A stretch of DNA of 64,000 bases from Microcella frigidaquae (lineage in GTDB: Bacteria > Actinomycetota > Actinomycetes > Actinomycetales > Microbacteriaceae): the NCBI RefSeq assembly GCF_014200395.1, contig NZ_JACHBS010000001.1:620001-684000 (forward strand). Direction: 5' to 3'. A program made the position numbers and the translations under genes. The notes under the pieces are model-generated. The model did not search any database, was not told where the DNA came from, and was given only the letters and a program-made list of their open reading frames with translations. Positions 29,269 through 36,922 of the stretch are shown here, piece after piece (position 1 is the stretch's first letter; the number at the start of each line of letters is the position of its first letter).

Positions 29269-29307
29269 AATCTACAGAAGCGAACGCGCGCGAACGGCCG
29301 TGTTCGC
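29269..29307 (-). promoter_or_regulatory. clpP1P2 promoter with GCGAAC-N6-GTTCGC palindrome
   Basis: The minus-strand -10 is TAGATT (29274-29269); the -35 position (29297-29292) has no TTGACA but is covered by the perfect palindrome GCGAAC-GGCCGT-GTTCGC (29290-29307). This fits an activator-dependent promoter. ClgR is the obvious candidate, but the match to its box was not computed. Confidence 0.45.
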
Positions 29308-29378
29308 CGTGGGCAGAGCAGGCCTCGGCGAACTCCCGGCGGGCGTGACGAGGAGCGCGCCGCGCCCGCCGGGAAGGA

Positions 29379-29981
29379 CTACTCCTCGACGACCTCGATC
29401 GCGTAGCTGGAGCCGTCGAACTCGGTCACGGTCGCGATGACGAACCCGCTGCCCGCGCTCGTCTCGTAGGCGCAGCGCACCTCCTGGCCGACGAAGATCT
29501 CGATGTCCTGCTCGCCGCAGTTCACCAGCGGCACCTCGCCCAGCGAGTCGGTGATCGCCTGTGCCGTGAGGTCGGCGAACGCCGACGCGCTCTCCAGCGC
29601 CGACTCGGTGGGCTCGCTCGGCTCGGTCGGCTCCGTCGGCTCCGCCTCCGAGCCGACGACCTCGATGCGGTAGTCAGAGCCCTCGATCTCGGTGATCGTG
29701 ACCGTGTAGCCGCCCGTCGCCCCGGAGGACTCCTCCACGCCGGTGCACTCGACTGCTGCCCCGACCTCGAAGGGCACCGTGCCCGTGCCGCAGTCGATGT
29801 CGACGGTGAAGCCCTGCTCGAGCACGACCCCCTCGGCCGCGAGCGCGAGGTCGGCGGCCGGGATCGTGCCGTCGACGCGCTCGGCGCCGGAGGTGTCGAT
29901 CGAGCCCGCGCAACCCGCGAGGGCGAGCACGGCGGCCGCGGCCAGACCGACGGGGACGAGACGGAAGGAGGTGCGGTGCAT
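29379..29981 (-). CDS. Secreted lipoprotein with two DUF4333-like domains
   Basis: 200 residues. Lipobox LAGC with Cys24. Two related modules follow: PFEVGAAVECTGVEESSGATGGYTVTITEIEGSDYRIEVVG, and after a Thr/Glu/Pro linker, DIEIFVGQEVRCAYETSAGSGFVIATVTEFDGSSYAIEVVEE. Each has one conserved Cys before a beta-rich segment, as in the DUF4333 family of actinobacterial lipoproteins. Function unknown. ATG 29981 is chosen for the lipoprotein signal. Confidence 0.8.
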   Translation of the reverse strand: MHRTSFRLVPVGLAAAAVLALAGCAGSIDTSGAERVDGTIPAADLALAAEGVVLEQGFTVDIDCGTGTVPFEVGAAVECTGVEESSGATGGYTVTITEIEGSDYRIEVVGSEAEPTEPTEPSEPTESALESASAFADLTAQAITDSLGEVPLVNCGEQDIEIFVGQEVRCAYETSAGSGFVIATVTEFDGSSYAIEVVEE

Positions 29982-30080
29982 GATCGGCCTCTCGGAAGCG
30001 ACGGGGGTGGACTGCTGCGACGCTACTCCGCCGGGCGACCGCCGACAATGAGCAGGAACTACCCGCCTACAGTGGATGCC

Positions 30081-30677
30081 GTGCTGAGCATCCGCCCCGC
30101 CGCCCCCGCCGACCGCGCCGCCGTCGAGGAGATCTGCGTCGCCACGGGTGACGACGGCCGCGACGCCGCCGACCGCTACGACGACCCGACGCTGCTCGCC
30201 CACCTGTGGGCCACGCCGCACCTGCTCGCCGACCCGGCGCTCGGCACCATCGTGGAGGACCACAACGGCCCCGCCGGATACCTCGTGGCCACCGCCGACA
30301 CGGTCGCGTTCGAGCGCTGGTGCGCGCAGCACTGGTGGCCGGCGCTGCGGCAGCGGTATCCGCTGCAGGCCGAGCGGCGCGACACCGATCGTGAGCTGGT
30401 GCGGCTGCTCCACGCGTCCGAGGTGACCCCCGCATCCCTCACCGATCGGTACCCGGCGCACCTGCACATCAACCTGCTGCCGCGGCTGCAGGGCACCGGG
30501 CTCGGGCGCCTGCTGATCGAGCGCCTCGTGGCGCAACTGCGGCAGCGGGGCGTCGGCGGGGTGCACCTCGGGGTGTCCCCCACCAACACGCGCGCCATCG
30601 GCTTCTACGAGCTCCTCGGCTTCGCCCGTGTGGCCGTCGAGGACGACGGCGGCGTGATCATGGCGCGCGCGCTCTGA
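30081..30677 (+). CDS. GNAT-family N-acetyltransferase
   Basis: About 198 residues. The acetyl-CoA loop is INLLPRLQGTGLGRLLIERLV and the C-terminal motif is VSPTNTRAIGFYELLGF. The long middle part (HWWPALRQRYPLQAERRDTDRELVRLLH) resembles O-GlcNAcase-linked acetyltransferases. GTG 30081 is preferred because TACAGT ends 7 nt before it; in-frame ATG 30048 would precede the promoter. Substrate unknown. Confidence 0.82.
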   Translation: MLSIRPAAPADRAAVEEICVATGDDGRDAADRYDDPTLLAHLWATPHLLADPALGTIVEDHNGPAGYLVATADTVAFERWCAQHWWPALRQRYPLQAERRDTDRELVRLLHASEVTPASLTDRYPAHLHINLLPRLQGTGLGRLLIERLVAQLRQRGVGGVHLGVSPTNTRAIGFYELLGFARVAVEDDGGVIMARAL

Positions 30678-30717
30678 CCGACCCTGCCGCACGGGAATAG
30701 TCGAAGCGGGGCCGTTC

Positions 30718-31230
30718 TTAGCTCAGCAGAGCTGCCACGGAAGCCCCGGCTTCATCAGTGTTGAGCCAGGTCACATCGAGACCTTTCCGAACGGCCACAG
30801 GGTGGCTTCGTCCTGGGAATAGCCCGATCTCATCGAAGGGGCGCAGGTCCCGATCTTCAGACTCATCGACCCGACGAAAGGGGTGTGGGGCTCCAGGCCG
30901 GTCATCTCGCCTTGACAAGAACAATGACGGGAACGGAGTTCTTGCGTAGTTGCCCGAGAGGTCTGCCATAGTCGTCGAGCGGTAGCCGTACCAGACAAGC
31001 CAATCCGCAGATCGCAGGTCTTCGCCGACCAATGCGAACCAACCGTTTCCCGATGCATCTCTGTTCCAGAGCGCAGCGAATCCAGCGAGATCTGGAGTTC
31101 CTTGAGGCTGATACTGGACTGTGCCTGAGGCAAATGCAGTCTTGATCCCCTCAGCCAGGTGTCCCGCCACAGATAGCCAAAACTGATGCTTGTCTCGTTC
31201 AGTCGCAAGGAACCGATCTTCGATGGCCAC
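30718..31230 (-). pseudogene. Hypothetical gene, 5' end removed or displaced by IS256
   Basis: About 170 residues in frame from GTG 31230, which coincides with the IS256 left edge (VAIEDRFLATERDKHQFWLSVAGHLAEGIKTAFASG). The sequence has many Trp/Tyr residues (WNRDASGNGWFALVGEDLRSADWLVWYGY) and no known motif. Either this GTG is the real start, or the N-terminal part lies beyond the IS and was lost. No matching fragment is seen on the other side of the element. Base composition is less GC-rich than the neighbours. Confidence 0.6.
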
Positions 31231-32598
31231 GTCCCGCTGAGTGGTGGTCTTTCGTTTCCACGCGATGATCAGCTGGCTGCAGTCTAGGCGGCCGTGATCT
31301 CGGGCAGCATCACCGCGTCCTCGACCGAGCTGGTGGCGGTGAGTTCGGCCATGGACGCTTCGGAAAAGTAACGGCGGTCGCCAGCTTCCCATTCGTCGTG
31401 CTGCTCGATCAAAACGGCGCCGGTCAGGCGCAGCAGGCTGGCAGTGTTCGGGAACACTCCGACGACGTCGGTGCGACGTTTGATCTCACGGTTCAGCCGT
31501 TCCAGCGGATTCGTCGACCAGATCTGCCGCCAATGCCGGGCGGGGAAGTGCTTGAACGCCAGCACGTCGGCTCGGGCATCGTGGAGCATCTGGGCAGCCT
31601 TGGGGTGAACGCGGTCGATCATGCGAGCAACCTCCTCGAACTGCGCGTCAATATGCTCAGCGTCGGGTTGGGCGAAGATCGTGCGGATGATCGAGGCCAC
31701 CATCTCCTGCCGACCCTTAGGCAGGACGGTGAGCACGTTGCGCATGAAATGCACGCGGCACCGCTGCCAGGCCGCTCCCTGCACCACCACCGCGATAGCT
31801 GCTTTCAAACCCGCGTGCGCGTCGGAGATCACCAGCTTCACCCCGGAAAGCCCTCGAGCTTTCAACGATCGCAGGAACGCTTTCCAGAACTCCTCCGTTT
31901 CGCTGTCGCCCACGTCAAAGCCGAGCACCTGACGGTGCCCGTCAGCGGTGATCCCGATCGCGACCACAACCGCTTGAGACACCACCCGCCCGTCGATGCG
32001 AACCTTGCAATAGGTGGCGTCCAAGAAGACGTAGGGGTAGGCGATCTGAGACAGGGATCGGTCGCGGAATGCCGCAACCGTCGCGTCCAGGCCGGCGCAG
32101 ATGCGAGACACCTCGGACTTCGAGATGCCCGTGTCGGCGCCGAGCGCCTTGACCAGATCGTCAACCTTGCGGGTGGAGACGCCGTGCAGGTAGGCCTCCA
32201 TCACCACGGCGAACAGCGCCTGATCGACCCGGCGGCGCCGCTCCAACAACGACGGAAAGAAACTGCCGGCCCGCAGCTTCGGGATCCGCAACTCCAGATC
32301 TCCCGCAGTGGTCGACAGGGTGCGCAACCTCGCCCCGTTGCGAGTCGCAACGCGCTCGGCGGTGCGCTCGTAGGGTCCGGCGCCGATCACCGACGCGGCT
32401 TCGGCGTCGATCAGTTCTTGGTAGAGCCGTTCGGTCATCTGACGGATGCGGTCGGTGGTGTCGGTGAGTTTCAGCTCGGCGAGCAGCTGAAGCAGGGCAG
32501 ACTGATTGAGGGCCATCGTGCGATCTCCTGTCGTGAGTAACTTGGTCGTTCTCACTGACCATCGCACGGTGGCCCCTCACGTCAACGACACGACGCTC
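31231..32598 (-). mobile_element. IS256-family (Mutator-like) element, copy 1
   Basis: The edges are approximate. Both IS256 elements share ACGTCCCGCTGAGTGGTGG at the left and a stretch with CATCGCAC and CACGAC or ACGAC at the right. Imperfect end similarity is visible, but no convincing 8-9 bp target duplication was found. The outer right end encodes the last codons of the Fic gene. Confidence 0.75.
31284..32516 (-). CDS. IS256-family transposase, copy 1
   Basis: 410 residues. DDE residues lie in YVFLDATYCKVRIDGRV (first Asp), VKLVISDAHAGLKAAI (second Asp) and STNPLERLNREIKRRTDVVG (Glu region), with the family motif WQRCRVHFMRN. ATG 32516 gives MALNQSALLQLLAELKL, matching copy 2; a 17-residue upstream extension is not conserved. 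Intact. Roughly three-quarters identical by eye to the copy at 62311, so they are distinct elements of one family. Confidence 0.93.
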   Translation of the reverse strand: MALNQSALLQLLAELKLTDTTDRIRQMTERLYQELIDAEAASVIGAGPYERTAERVATRNGARLRTLSTTAGDLELRIPKLRAGSFFPSLLERRRRVDQALFAVVMEAYLHGVSTRKVDDLVKALGADTGISKSEVSRICAGLDATVAAFRDRSLSQIAYPYVFLDATYCKVRIDGRVVSQAVVVAIGITADGHRQVLGFDVGDSETEEFWKAFLRSLKARGLSGVKLVISDAHAGLKAAIAVVVQGAAWQRCRVHFMRNVLTVLPKGRQEMVASIIRTIFAQPDAEHIDAQFEEVARMIDRVHPKAAQMLHDARADVLAFKHFPARHWRQIWSTNPLERLNREIKRRTDVVGVFPNTASLLRLTGAVLIEQHDEWEAGDRRYFSEASMAELTATSSVEDAVMLPEITAA

Positions 32599-33491
32599 AG
32601 GACCGGAAAGTCCACCACCCCACGGGACTCAGGCTCTTCGATTAGGTCATCAACGTACGACGGCGATGACATCAACCTGACCTGCCTCTGCATGACGCGA
32701 ACGAACAGCTTGTACAAAGGCAGGATGTTCCCCTCATCGCTCTCCGCAAGAGCGGCGTAGTACTCGGCACGGTCGCTTTGCGCCCTCAGTACAAGCGGCG
32801 GGTAGGAGTTTCGAGCGAGCTCGAGATTGGCGATCACGCGAGCGAGACGGCCGTTTCCGTCCATGAAGGGATGGATGTGCACTAGCCACGCATGTACGAC
32901 GGTCGCAGTGAGAACTGGATCCTCGGAGCCTGCTCTCCACCAATCACTGAGATTGAGCATCAGACGTCCCACATCCATAGGCTCCGCAGTTTGCAGGTTT
33001 GAACCCTCAATCTCATTGGGCCCGGTCTTGTATCGACCGGCGATGTAGGTATCGCCAAGGATCAGTCGGTGAAGCTCGCGCACCTCGGCGGCAGTGGGAG
33101 GCGCGTAGGAAGTCAGCCACTCTTCGGCAATCTCATGCGCCTTGTAAAGTCCGAGGACTTCGTATACACGCGCATCCGACTTCACGCTTTCGACAAGATT
33201 CCGCGTCGGCGCGTCAAGCAATTCGGCATTCTTAAGAATCACTTCTCGGACTTCATCCTTCGTCCAGAAGTAGCCCTCGATCACATTGCTCTCTGCGACA
33301 AGGTCTGTTCGAGTGGCTCGAAGAAACGGCTTCATGACGCCCTTGGCTTGTCGGCGAATAGCCGTTTCGAGTCGAGTTGCACGCTCCCGTAGCCCTAAAG
33401 ACTTGTCACGATGCCGCAAGAACGCCCGCTGTGAATCAGAGTCTTGCTCAATAAGGTACGGGGTCCCCCGCAATATGCCGTCGGTGTCCAT
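32577..33491 (-). CDS. Fic-domain protein (class II, N-terminal inhibitory helix)
   Basis: 304 residues from ATG 33491 (MDTDGILRG). The Fic motif is HPFMDGNGRLAR with His207. Ser68-Gly73 (SNVIEG) matches the inhibitory motif S/T-x-x-x-E-G/N, before the Fic core, so this is an autoinhibited class II Fic. The predicted reaction is AMPylation of a protein target. No antitoxin gene adjoins it. The last eight or so codons (VLSVVSLT) and the stop come from the IS256 end, so the native C-terminus was slightly different. Confidence 0.88.
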   Translation of the reverse strand: MDTDGILRGTPYLIEQDSDSQRAFLRHRDKSLGLRERATRLETAIRRQAKGVMKPFLRATRTDLVAESNVIEGYFWTKDEVREVILKNAELLDAPTRNLVESVKSDARVYEVLGLYKAHEIAEEWLTSYAPPTAAEVRELHRLILGDTYIAGRYKTGPNEIEGSNLQTAEPMDVGRLMLNLSDWWRAGSEDPVLTATVVHAWLVHIHPFMDGNGRLARVIANLELARNSYPPLVLRAQSDRAEYYAALAESDEGNILPLYKLFVRVMQRQVRLMSSPSYVDDLIEEPESRGVVDFPVLSVVSLT

Positions 33492-33577
33492 ACCCCGAAC
33501 GCTACAGCCACGATTGGCCCAATCTGCGCATAGCTCGCATTTTGCATTCGCGAACATCAAGACAGGTAGTAGCGACG

Positions 33578-33608
33578 ACGGGCCCGGTGCTGCAGCACCG
33601 AGCCCGTC
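33578..33608. terminator. Terminator hairpin downstream of tig
   Basis: ACGGGCCCGGTGCTGC pairs with GCAGCACCGAGCCCGT, 20 bp beyond the trigger factor stop. Confidence 0.75.
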
Positions 33609-33628
33609 CGTCGAGAGGCGTGAGCGAC

Positions 33629-34987
33629 CTAGTGGTCGTGGCCCTCGTGGTCGTCGTGGTCGTGACCAGCGTGGTCGTCGGCCTCGACCGCGTCGGTGAC
33701 CGGGGCGACCGCCGCGGCGGTGAACGCCGACAGGTCGACCGGCTTGCCGTTCGCGTCGACGACCTTCGCCTTGCTCAGCGCGACCGAGAGACCCTTCGAG
33801 CGGGCGACCTCACCGACCATGCCGGGGATCTGGCCGTTCTGGTCGAGGATCTTGATGAACTCGCCCGGCTCCATGCCGTACTGCGCGGCACCCTGGATGA
33901 GGTACTGCGTCAGCTCGTCCTGGCTGACCTTGACCTCCTCCTTCTCGGCGAGCGCGTCGAGGAAGATCTGGTTGCGGAACGTCGTCGTGGTCGACTCGGT
34001 GACCTCGGCGCGGTGCACGTCGTCATCGAGGCGGTTCTCGTTCTCGAGGTGGCGGTGCACCTCGGCCTCCACCAGCGAGTCGGGAACGGGGATCTCGACC
34101 TTCGCGAGCAGCGCCTCGAGGAGCTTCTCGCGCGCCTGGGCACCCTGCCCGAACGACTTCTGCTTCAGCAGCTGCTCGCGCAGGTCGGCCCGCAGCTCGC
34201 CGATCGTGTCGAACTGGCTGGCGATCTGGGCGAAGTCATCGTCGGCCTCGGGCAGCTCGCGCTCCTTCACCGACAGCACGGTGACCTCGATCTGCGCGGT
34301 CTCGCCCTCGTGGTCGCCGCCGAGCAGCTTCGACTCGAAGGTGGTCTTCTCGCCCGCGGTGAGCGTCTCGACCGCGTCGTCGATGCCCTCGATCAGCTCG
34401 CCCGAGCCGAGCTCGTACGAGATCGAGCTGGCCGTGTCGACTGTGCTGCCGCCGACGGTCGCCACCAGGTCGAGCTGCACGAAGTCGCCCTTCGCCGCCG
34501 GACGATCCACCGTCACGAGCGTGCCGAAGCGGCTGCGCAGGTTCTCCAGCTCGGCCTCGACCTCGTCGGGGGTGACGTCGACCGCGTCGACCTCGATCGT
34601 GAGGCCGTCGTACTTCGGCAGGTCGAACTCGGGGCGGACATCCACCTCGATCGTCACCAGCAGGTCGCCCGAGAAGTCCTTCTCGCTGGGCCACTCGGTG
34701 ATGTCGGCGCTCGGGCGGCCGAGCGTGCGCAGCTTCTGGTCGGCGACGGCCTCGCGGTAGAACGTGTCCAGACCCTCGCTGACGGCGTGGTTGAGCACCT
34801 CGGCGCGGCCGACGCGCTGGTCGATGATGGGCGGCGGCACCTTGCCCTTGCGGAAGCCCGGGATGTTCACGCTCTCGGCGATGTGCTTGTAGGCGTGCTG
34901 GATGCTCGGCTTGAGCTCATCGGGCGTGACCGTGATGGCGATCTTCACGCGCGTGGGGCTGAGCTTCTCGACCGTGGACTGGACCAA
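33629..34987 (-). CDS. tig: Trigger factor, ribosome-associated chaperone and peptidyl-prolyl isomerase
   Basis: 452 residues. The ribosome-binding loop is [17 protein letters not shown] in the N-terminal domain; the PPIase (FKBP-like) domain is at about 150-250 ([18 protein letters not shown]); the C-terminal arms follow. It ends in a His/Asp-rich tail ([16 protein letters not shown]), seen in some actinobacterial trigger factors and able to bind metal. Start TTG 34987 ([14 protein letters not shown]) lies 7 nt after AGGAG. Confidence 0.95.
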   Translation of the reverse strand: MVQSTVEKLSPTRVKIAITVTPDELKPSIQHAYKHIAESVNIPGFRKGKVPPPIIDQRVGRAEVLNHAVSEGLDTFYREAVADQKLRTLGRPSADITEWPSEKDFSGDLLVTIEVDVRPEFDLPKYDGLTIEVDAVDVTPDEVEAELENLRSRFGTLVTVDRPAAKGDFVQLDLVATVGGSTVDTASSISYELGSGELIEGIDDAVETLTAGEKTTFESKLLGGDHEGETAQIEVTVLSVKERELPEADDDFAQIASQFDTIGELRADLREQLLKQKSFGQGAQAREKLLEALLAKVEIPVPDSLVEAEVHRHLENENRLDDDVHRAEVTESTTTTFRNQIFLDALAEKEEVKVSQDELTQYLIQGAAQYGMEPGEFIKILDQNGQIPGMVGEVARSKGLSVALSKAKVVDANGKPVDLSAFTAAAVAPVTDAVEADDHAGHDHDDHEGHDH

Positions 34988-35048
34988 GGGGTTTCTCCTG
35001 AATCGTGTGCGGGTTGCCGGGCGGCTCGGGGCAGTGCGGGGGCGATGG

Positions 35049-35122
35049 TCGGGGCGACAGGATTTGAACCTGCGGCCTCCCGCTCCCAAAGCGGGCGCTC
35101 TACCAAGCTGAGCTACGCCCCG
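35049..35122 (-). tRNA. tRNA-Pro (anticodon TGG)
   Basis: Complete 74-nt cloverleaf on the minus strand: acceptor CGGGGCG/CGCCCCG, D-arm with AGCTCAG, anticodon stem CCCGC/GCGGG around TTTGGGA, T-arm with GGTTCGAATCC, discriminator A. CCA is not encoded. Confidence 0.95.
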
Positions 35123-35239
35123 AAACCGTGACCGTGGACCACGTCAGCGTCACGACGCGGCGTCGCTACGAAAAATGGCCTTGGCAAGTCTAGCCGAGGC
35201 ATGCGATACGCTCTCTCACGCGCGGGCACAGCCCGCCCC

Positions 35240-35310
35240 GGGGCGGTAGCTCAATGGTAGAGCCTCAGTCTTCCAAACTGATTACGCGGGTTCGATTCCC
35301 GTCCGCCCCT
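35240..35310 (+). tRNA. tRNA-Gly (anticodon TCC)
   Basis: 71-nt cloverleaf: acceptor GGGGCGG/CCGCCCC, D-arm AGCTCAATGGTAGAG, anticodon loop CTTCCAA, T-arm GGGTTCGATTCCC, discriminator T. The last 12 nt are part of a 17-bp repeat found again at 36638-36654, past the IS481 element. A TTGGCA at 35181 with a TACGCT at 35207 may be its promoter (20-bp spacer, weak). Confidence 0.95.
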
Positions 35311-35315
35311 CCGCT
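35299..35315 (+). repeat. 17-bp direct repeat, left copy (tRNA-Gly 3' end)
   Basis: CCGTCCGCCCCTCCGCT, identical to 36638-36654. It covers the last 12 nt of tRNA-Gly and 5 nt beyond, and abuts the left end of the IS481 element. Confidence 0.85.
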
Positions 35316-35373
35316 GTGATGTCTCAGGACATCGTGGACGGGTGAACCCCCAGCGGGAGGGTTCGCCCGTTTT

Positions 35374-36528
35374 TCACGTCTTGGCTTGGTAGCCCTTGTT
35401 CGGGTCGATCAGATGCTCGGCAAGCACTTCGCCGTCGGGGGTGATTGTGACGGCGTGCAGGCCGTGGATGAGGACGATCACGGCGGTGCGGGCCAAGCCT
35501 CGCCCGTAGCCGAGGTGCATCATGCGGTTGCCGAAACGCAGGGAGACTTTCCCGTGCGCGTCGATGGTGTCGTAGCGGACCCGCCAGATGTTTGGGTCAT
35601 CGGGCTGCGTCGGTGCTGCTTTCGGGATCAGCGTGTAGGCGAAGGCGGGCGTGCGTCGGTTCAACGCCCGGTGCGGGCGGTGCTGGTTGTAGTGGTCAAC
35701 GAACTCATCCAGCTCACGCTGCAGCTCTTCCAGGCTGCTGGCGGGCCGCATGGTCAGGCGCTTCTTCAGCGTCTGCCAGAACCGTTCGATCTTGCCTTGC
35801 GTGGTGGGCTTGTAAGGTTTGCCGTTCTTCTGGGTGATGCCGTGCAGGGCCAACAGTGTCTCGAACGCATTGCCAGAGGTGCGAGCCTTCAGGCCGCCGG
35901 CGAAGCGGGTGGTGAAGATGTTGCCGTTGTCGGTCAACGTTGCCGCGGGGAACCCGTGCACGGCGGCCGCCTGCTGGAAGGTGTCAGTGACGGTGCGGCC
36001 CGTGACGCGCAGGTGGCACGACAGATGCGTGACGAAACGGGAGTGGTCATCGATCCAACCGATGATCTCCACCTCTGACCCGTCGGCAAGGCGCCAGTGG
36101 GTGGTGTCGGACTGCCAAAGCTCGTTGGGTTGCTCGGCCGTGAAGCGTTGCCAGGAGGAACGGGGACGTTTCTGCGGTTGCGGCACGATCACCTCGGCGC
36201 TGCGCAGGATGCGCCAGATCGTCGACCGTGACAGGGTCACCTGCTCGGCGGCCAGGAGTGAGCAGACTGTGTCGGCGCCGGCATCCAGGCCGTCGGCAGT
36301 GAGCTGCGCACGCAACTGCAGCACGCGAGCGCGGATCGCGTCGGGTGTGCGGGCAGGCTGCGACCGCGGTGCCCTCGAGCGAGCAGTGAACGCGGCCTCC
36401 CCCTCGGTGAGCCACCGCTGATGCAGCTTATGGACCAGCGATTTCGACACCCCGTGGACGCGGGCGGCTTCGCGGTAGGACAGGCCCTGCACGGTGACGG
36501 CGAGGATCAGCACTTCCTGTTTGCTCAC
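35374..36528 (-). CDS. IS481-family transposase (second type)
   Basis: 384 residues. N-terminal HTH (LSYREAARVHGVSKSLVHKLHQRW), a second helical domain, DDE core with NELWQSDTTHWRL, ATLTDNGNIFTT and the Glu of TQGKIERFWQTLKKRL, plus a C-terminal extension (PNIWRVRYDTIDAHGKVSLRFGNRMMHLGYGR). Distinct from the IS481 transposase at 18426. It appears intact. Confidence 0.92.
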   Translation of the reverse strand: MSKQEVLILAVTVQGLSYREAARVHGVSKSLVHKLHQRWLTEGEAAFTARSRAPRSQPARTPDAIRARVLQLRAQLTADGLDAGADTVCSLLAAEQVTLSRSTIWRILRSAEVIVPQPQKRPRSSWQRFTAEQPNELWQSDTTHWRLADGSEVEIIGWIDDHSRFVTHLSCHLRVTGRTVTDTFQQAAAVHGFPAATLTDNGNIFTTRFAGGLKARTSGNAFETLLALHGITQKNGKPYKPTTQGKIERFWQTLKKRLTMRPASSLEELQRELDEFVDHYNQHRPHRALNRRTPAFAYTLIPKAAPTQPDDPNIWRVRYDTIDAHGKVSLRFGNRMMHLGYGRGLARTAVIVLIHGLHAVTITPDGEVLAEHLIDPNKGYQAKT

Positions 36529-36545
36529 CCATCGACCCTGACCGG

Positions 36546-36622
36546 GTGTCCACGATGACGTGAGACATCACGGCGCAGGGTGGGTCACTGTCCACGATGT
36601 CGTGAGACAGGTGTCCACGATG
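36546..36622. repeat. Three TGTCCACGATG boxes at the IS481 right end
   Basis: Boxes at 36547-36557, 36589-36599 and 36612-36622; the first two are followed by the related CGTGAGACA. They lie directly upstream of the transposase gene, so they could be transposase-binding sites that also autoregulate its promoter, or remnants of repeated end recombination. Confidence 0.7.
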
Positions 36623-36637
36623 TGCTGAAACCAGACA

Positions 36638-36654
36638 CCGTCCGCCCCTCCGCT
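36638..36654 (+). repeat. 17-bp direct repeat, right copy
   Basis: CCGTCCGCCCCTCCGCT, identical to the tRNA-Gly 3' end at 35299-35315. Downstream sequence AATGGCGACGCC then leads into the presumed native tRNA terminator. Confidence 0.85.
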
Positions 36655-36658
36655 AATG

Positions 36659-36685
36659 GCGACGCCGCCGCTCCTGCGGCGTCGC
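36659..36685 (+). terminator. Probable native tRNA-Gly terminator, now separated by IS481
   Basis: GCGACGCCGC pairs with GCGGCGTCGC across a 7-nt loop, 5 nt past the right repeat copy. The sequence from here to 36864 holds only further small inverted repeats (GATCTGCGGATG near 36803 with its complement near 36840) and no gene. Confidence 0.55.
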
Positions 36686-36864
36686 GGCCCATCCGCGCGA
36701 CGAACGCGGTCGCCGCGCTCCGCGTCCCGGCTCTCCTTGCCCGCACCGACGTTCCCGCGGAATCGCGCACTCCGCCTGTGCGGGCTCTGTCGCCTGGAGC
36801 TTCCGGATCTGCGGATGCGGGTGAACGAAATTCATCCTCATCCGCAGGTCTGGAAGGCACACAG

Positions 36865-36898
36865 CAGCGCCCCCGCAGTCGGAACTGCGGGGGCGCTG
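36865..36898 (-). terminator. Terminator of the sigma-factor operon
   Basis: CAGCGCCCCCGCAGT pairs with ACTGCGGGGGCGCTG. It is 24 bp past the stop of the membrane-anchored partner gene. Confidence 0.75.
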
Positions 36899-36922
36899 TC
36901 GTCAGCTACAGCGCCGTCGGGG

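Larger units (their letters stand above)
35316..36637 (-). mobile_element. IS481-family element inserted at the tRNA-Gly 3' end
   Basis: About 1322 bp. Imperfect terminal repeats share CATCGTGGAC at 14-15 bp from each edge, with 19 of 24 positions matching by eye. The right, promoter-proximal end has three boxes of TGTCCACGATG (36547, 36589 and 36612), the left end only one. It is flanked by a 17-bp direct repeat, longer than the usual IS481 duplication. Confidence 0.8.
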
